In this document: positions 5,053 through 5,868 of the stretch, one piece after another
Layout: each line of letters opens with the position of its first letter
Position numbering within the stretch: position 1 is the stretch's first letter
Assembly: GCA_024225875.1 (NCBI GenBank)
Contig: JAAEMD010000286.1
Coordinates: forward strand, 1-5,868
Length of the DNA: 5,868 nt
DNA from: a bacterium
Lineage (GTDB): Bacteria; Margulisbacteria; Marinamargulisbacteria; JAAEMD01
Reading direction: 5' to 3'
The notes under the pieces: generated by a model
Told to the model about the DNA's origin: nothing
The model's database searches: none
The model's input: only the letters and a program-made list of their open reading frames with translations
Program-made: the position numbers and the translations under genes

Positions 5053-5792
5053 CTTACAGAAATTAGAAATCAGCAAATCCACCAAAGCGTCTACAACAAT
5101 TGAAGGAAATACTCTTACATTAAACCAGGTAATAAAAATTATGGAAAACAGGCCTGTAAATGCTGAATTCTCACAAAAACAAGAGATAACAAATTATTTA
5201 AAAGCCTTGAGCTGGATAATAACAAATCAATCAAAATCAATAGATTTTATTTCTATACTAAACTTGCAAAAAATGGTTTGTAATAAATTAATTAATGATT
5301 CCAGGCTTGGAAAACTTAAAATAAAGCAAAATTATGTCATAAATGAAAAAGGAATTATTGTTTATACACCACCACCTGTTGAAAAAACAGAATTAATGCT
5401 AAAAGAGCTGATTTCCTGGTTATACAACGAAGAAAGCAGGCATTCAATTATTGATAGTGCTGTTGTTCATCATCAATTTGTATCTATAGCTGTTCCAAAG
5501 TAAAATGTCCGACACTTAAAGTTTTTAAATGACTTCGTTTATGTACGCAAGTACACTGCACTCAGCCATTTAAACGGACAGTTCAATTTGTACCAGCTAT
5601 ATTCATCCTTTTTCAGACGGCAATGGCCGTACAGCTGGACTGCTTGCTCAATGGATCCTGTATCAGAAAGAATTTGACTCAAAACATATATATTACTTAG
5701 ATAATTACTATGCAAATGATCGGAAAAAGTATTATAACAAAATAGAACAGGCTAGGAGTCTGTCGTTCTTAAGCAGAGATGATAAAATATAA
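4997..5792 (+). pseudogene. Fic-domain protein gene, interrupted by a MITE
   Basis: Fic enzymes usually transfer AMP or another nucleotide moiety to target proteins, often as toxins. The 5' part (4997-5503) encodes 168 residues. It includes the inhibitory motif STTIEGN (32-38), which matches (S/T)xxxE(G/N) of class II self-inhibited Fic proteins, then NYLKAL, a GKLK variant of GxLR, VYTPPP, and AVVHHQFVSI. It then runs into the MITE and stops at TAA 5501-5503 after four element-encoded residues. The 3' part (5602-5792) resumes with HPFSDGNGRTAG and YYANDRKKYYNKIEQAR. Deleting 5487-5601 joins both parts in frame into 226 residues, with the catalytic His at 165. The second Arg of HxFxDGNGRxxR is Gly176, and the end after EQAR does not look like a normal Fic C-terminus. 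The N-terminus is also short: the ATG at 4997 lies within the regulator gene in another frame, with no good SD. The interrupted gene cannot make an active enzyme. Confidence 0.92.
5487..5599 (+). mobile_element. MITE copy 2, inserted in the Fic gene (113 bp, TA duplication)
   Basis: This is the same 113-bp element in the same orientation as copy 1, with nine substitutions and no gaps between the copies. The terminal repeats again match at 20 of 25 positions, with outer ends TAGCTG and CAGCTA. It is flanked by TA at 5485-5486 and 5600-5601. Removing the element and one TA gives VSIHPFSDGNGR in frame, so the ends and the 2-bp target duplication are set by the coding sequence. The tip hairpin keeps the TGTAC/GTACA stem, but its loop is GCAA where copy 1 has GTCT. 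It introduces a TAA 15 bases into the element and a frameshift (115 bases added). Confidence 0.93.
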
Positions 5793-5812
5793 GGAAGAAG
5801 AAATAAATCAGC

Positions 5813-5816
5813 GAGG
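5813..5816 (+). promoter_or_regulatory. Ribosome binding site of the transposase ORF
   Basis: GAGG lies six bases before ATG 5823. It is a short but well-placed SD and supports this start. Confidence 0.5.
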
Positions 5817-5822
5817 TAAAAA

Positions 5823-5868
5823 ATGACAAGATTTAAAACCGCCGATAGAAATACACCTTATTTGTTTC
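5823..5868 (+). CDS. Transposase, probably IS1182 family (5' partial)
   Basis: Only the first 15 residues are present, MTRFKTADRNTPYLF, before the window ends. From family knowledge, many IS1182-type DDE transposases begin M-x-RFK-x-x-DR-x-TPYLLPPS, and the visible residues fit this closely. The start has a GAGG ribosome site. The product would be the DNA-cutting and strand-transfer enzyme of the element whose left end adjoins the broken Fic gene. It is not the likely mover of the 113-bp MITEs, whose TA duplication points to IS630/mariner-type enzymes. The identification rests on a short stretch and should be treated as probable. Confidence 0.65.
   Translation, partial: MTRFKTADRNTPYLF

Larger units (their letters stand above)
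5755..5868 (+). mobile_element. Left end of an insertion sequence (boundary approximate)
   Basis: The Fic reading frame stops resembling the family after EQAR (about 5756), and an IS-type transposase starts at 5823. The left end of an insertion sequence probably lies in between, and its insertion may have removed the Fic C-terminus. The exact terminal repeat cannot be defined because the right end is outside the window. A CTAG lies at 5752-5755, next to the suspected junction. Confidence 0.4.

Noticed and set aside
4837..5085. Minus-strand ORF of 82 codons
   Set aside because: It is antisense to the S24-like domain and the start of the Fic ORF, with no support.
5485..5601. The Fic interruption as an intein or self-splicing intron
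   Set aside because: The insert is 113 bp, carries an early stop and a frameshift, has terminal inverted repeats and TA flanks, and a second copy is intergenic.

Overview
This is an A+T-rich bacterial window (by eye roughly one third G+C) with Shine-Dalgarno-type ribosome sites and compact genes. The gene set is a membrane histidine kinase, an alpha/beta hydrolase, an XRE/S24-like regulator, a Fic protein and an insertion-sequence transposase. It fits a bacterial accessory or genome-decay region, but the lineage cannot be fixed from sequence alone. The first ~100 bases are clearly richer in G+C (28 of the first 60) than the rest and carry the 3' end of an unrecognised plus-strand gene.

Left half (about 107-3484, minus strand): two co-directional genes form a likely operon. 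The first encodes an alpha/beta hydrolase with a TTG start, a good SD, and an unusual N-terminal extension carrying a duplicated KAEDIAF motif. The second encodes a 716-residue histidine kinase with a multi-helix membrane sensor, a GAF-like domain, a HEINNP H-box and a complete ATPase domain. Two scars are visible. The hydrolase has an in-frame TAA followed by 27 more sense codons that look like its missing last helix and end 27 bases before the kinase start. The kinase has an in-frame 36-bp tandem duplication in its membrane region.

Middle (3485-4365): a small, strongly basic 75-residue ORF on the minus strand has a good SD. It is followed by a 457-base gene-free stretch holding a 113-bp miniature inverted-repeat element (MITE copy 1), a G+C-rich hairpin and a 17-bp palindrome that could be the operator of the next gene.

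Right half (4366-5868, plus strand): an XRE-type regulator with a LexA/S24-like C-terminal domain that lacks the catalytic serine overlaps, out of frame, the start of a class II Fic gene. The Fic gene is cut just before its catalytic HPFSDGNGR motif by MITE copy 2. Removing the 113-bp element plus one duplicated TA restores the reading frame and the motif exactly, so the element, its ends and its TA target duplication can be read directly from the sequence. The Fic gene also has Gly in place of the second motif Arg and lacks a normal C-terminus. Just beyond it starts a transposase resembling the IS1182 family.

The best-supported unusual content is this non-autonomous TA-targeting element present twice, once between genes and once as the lesion that killed a Fic toxin/AMPylator-type gene. 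The sensor-kinase/hydrolase pair with its odd motif duplications is the other item of interest.
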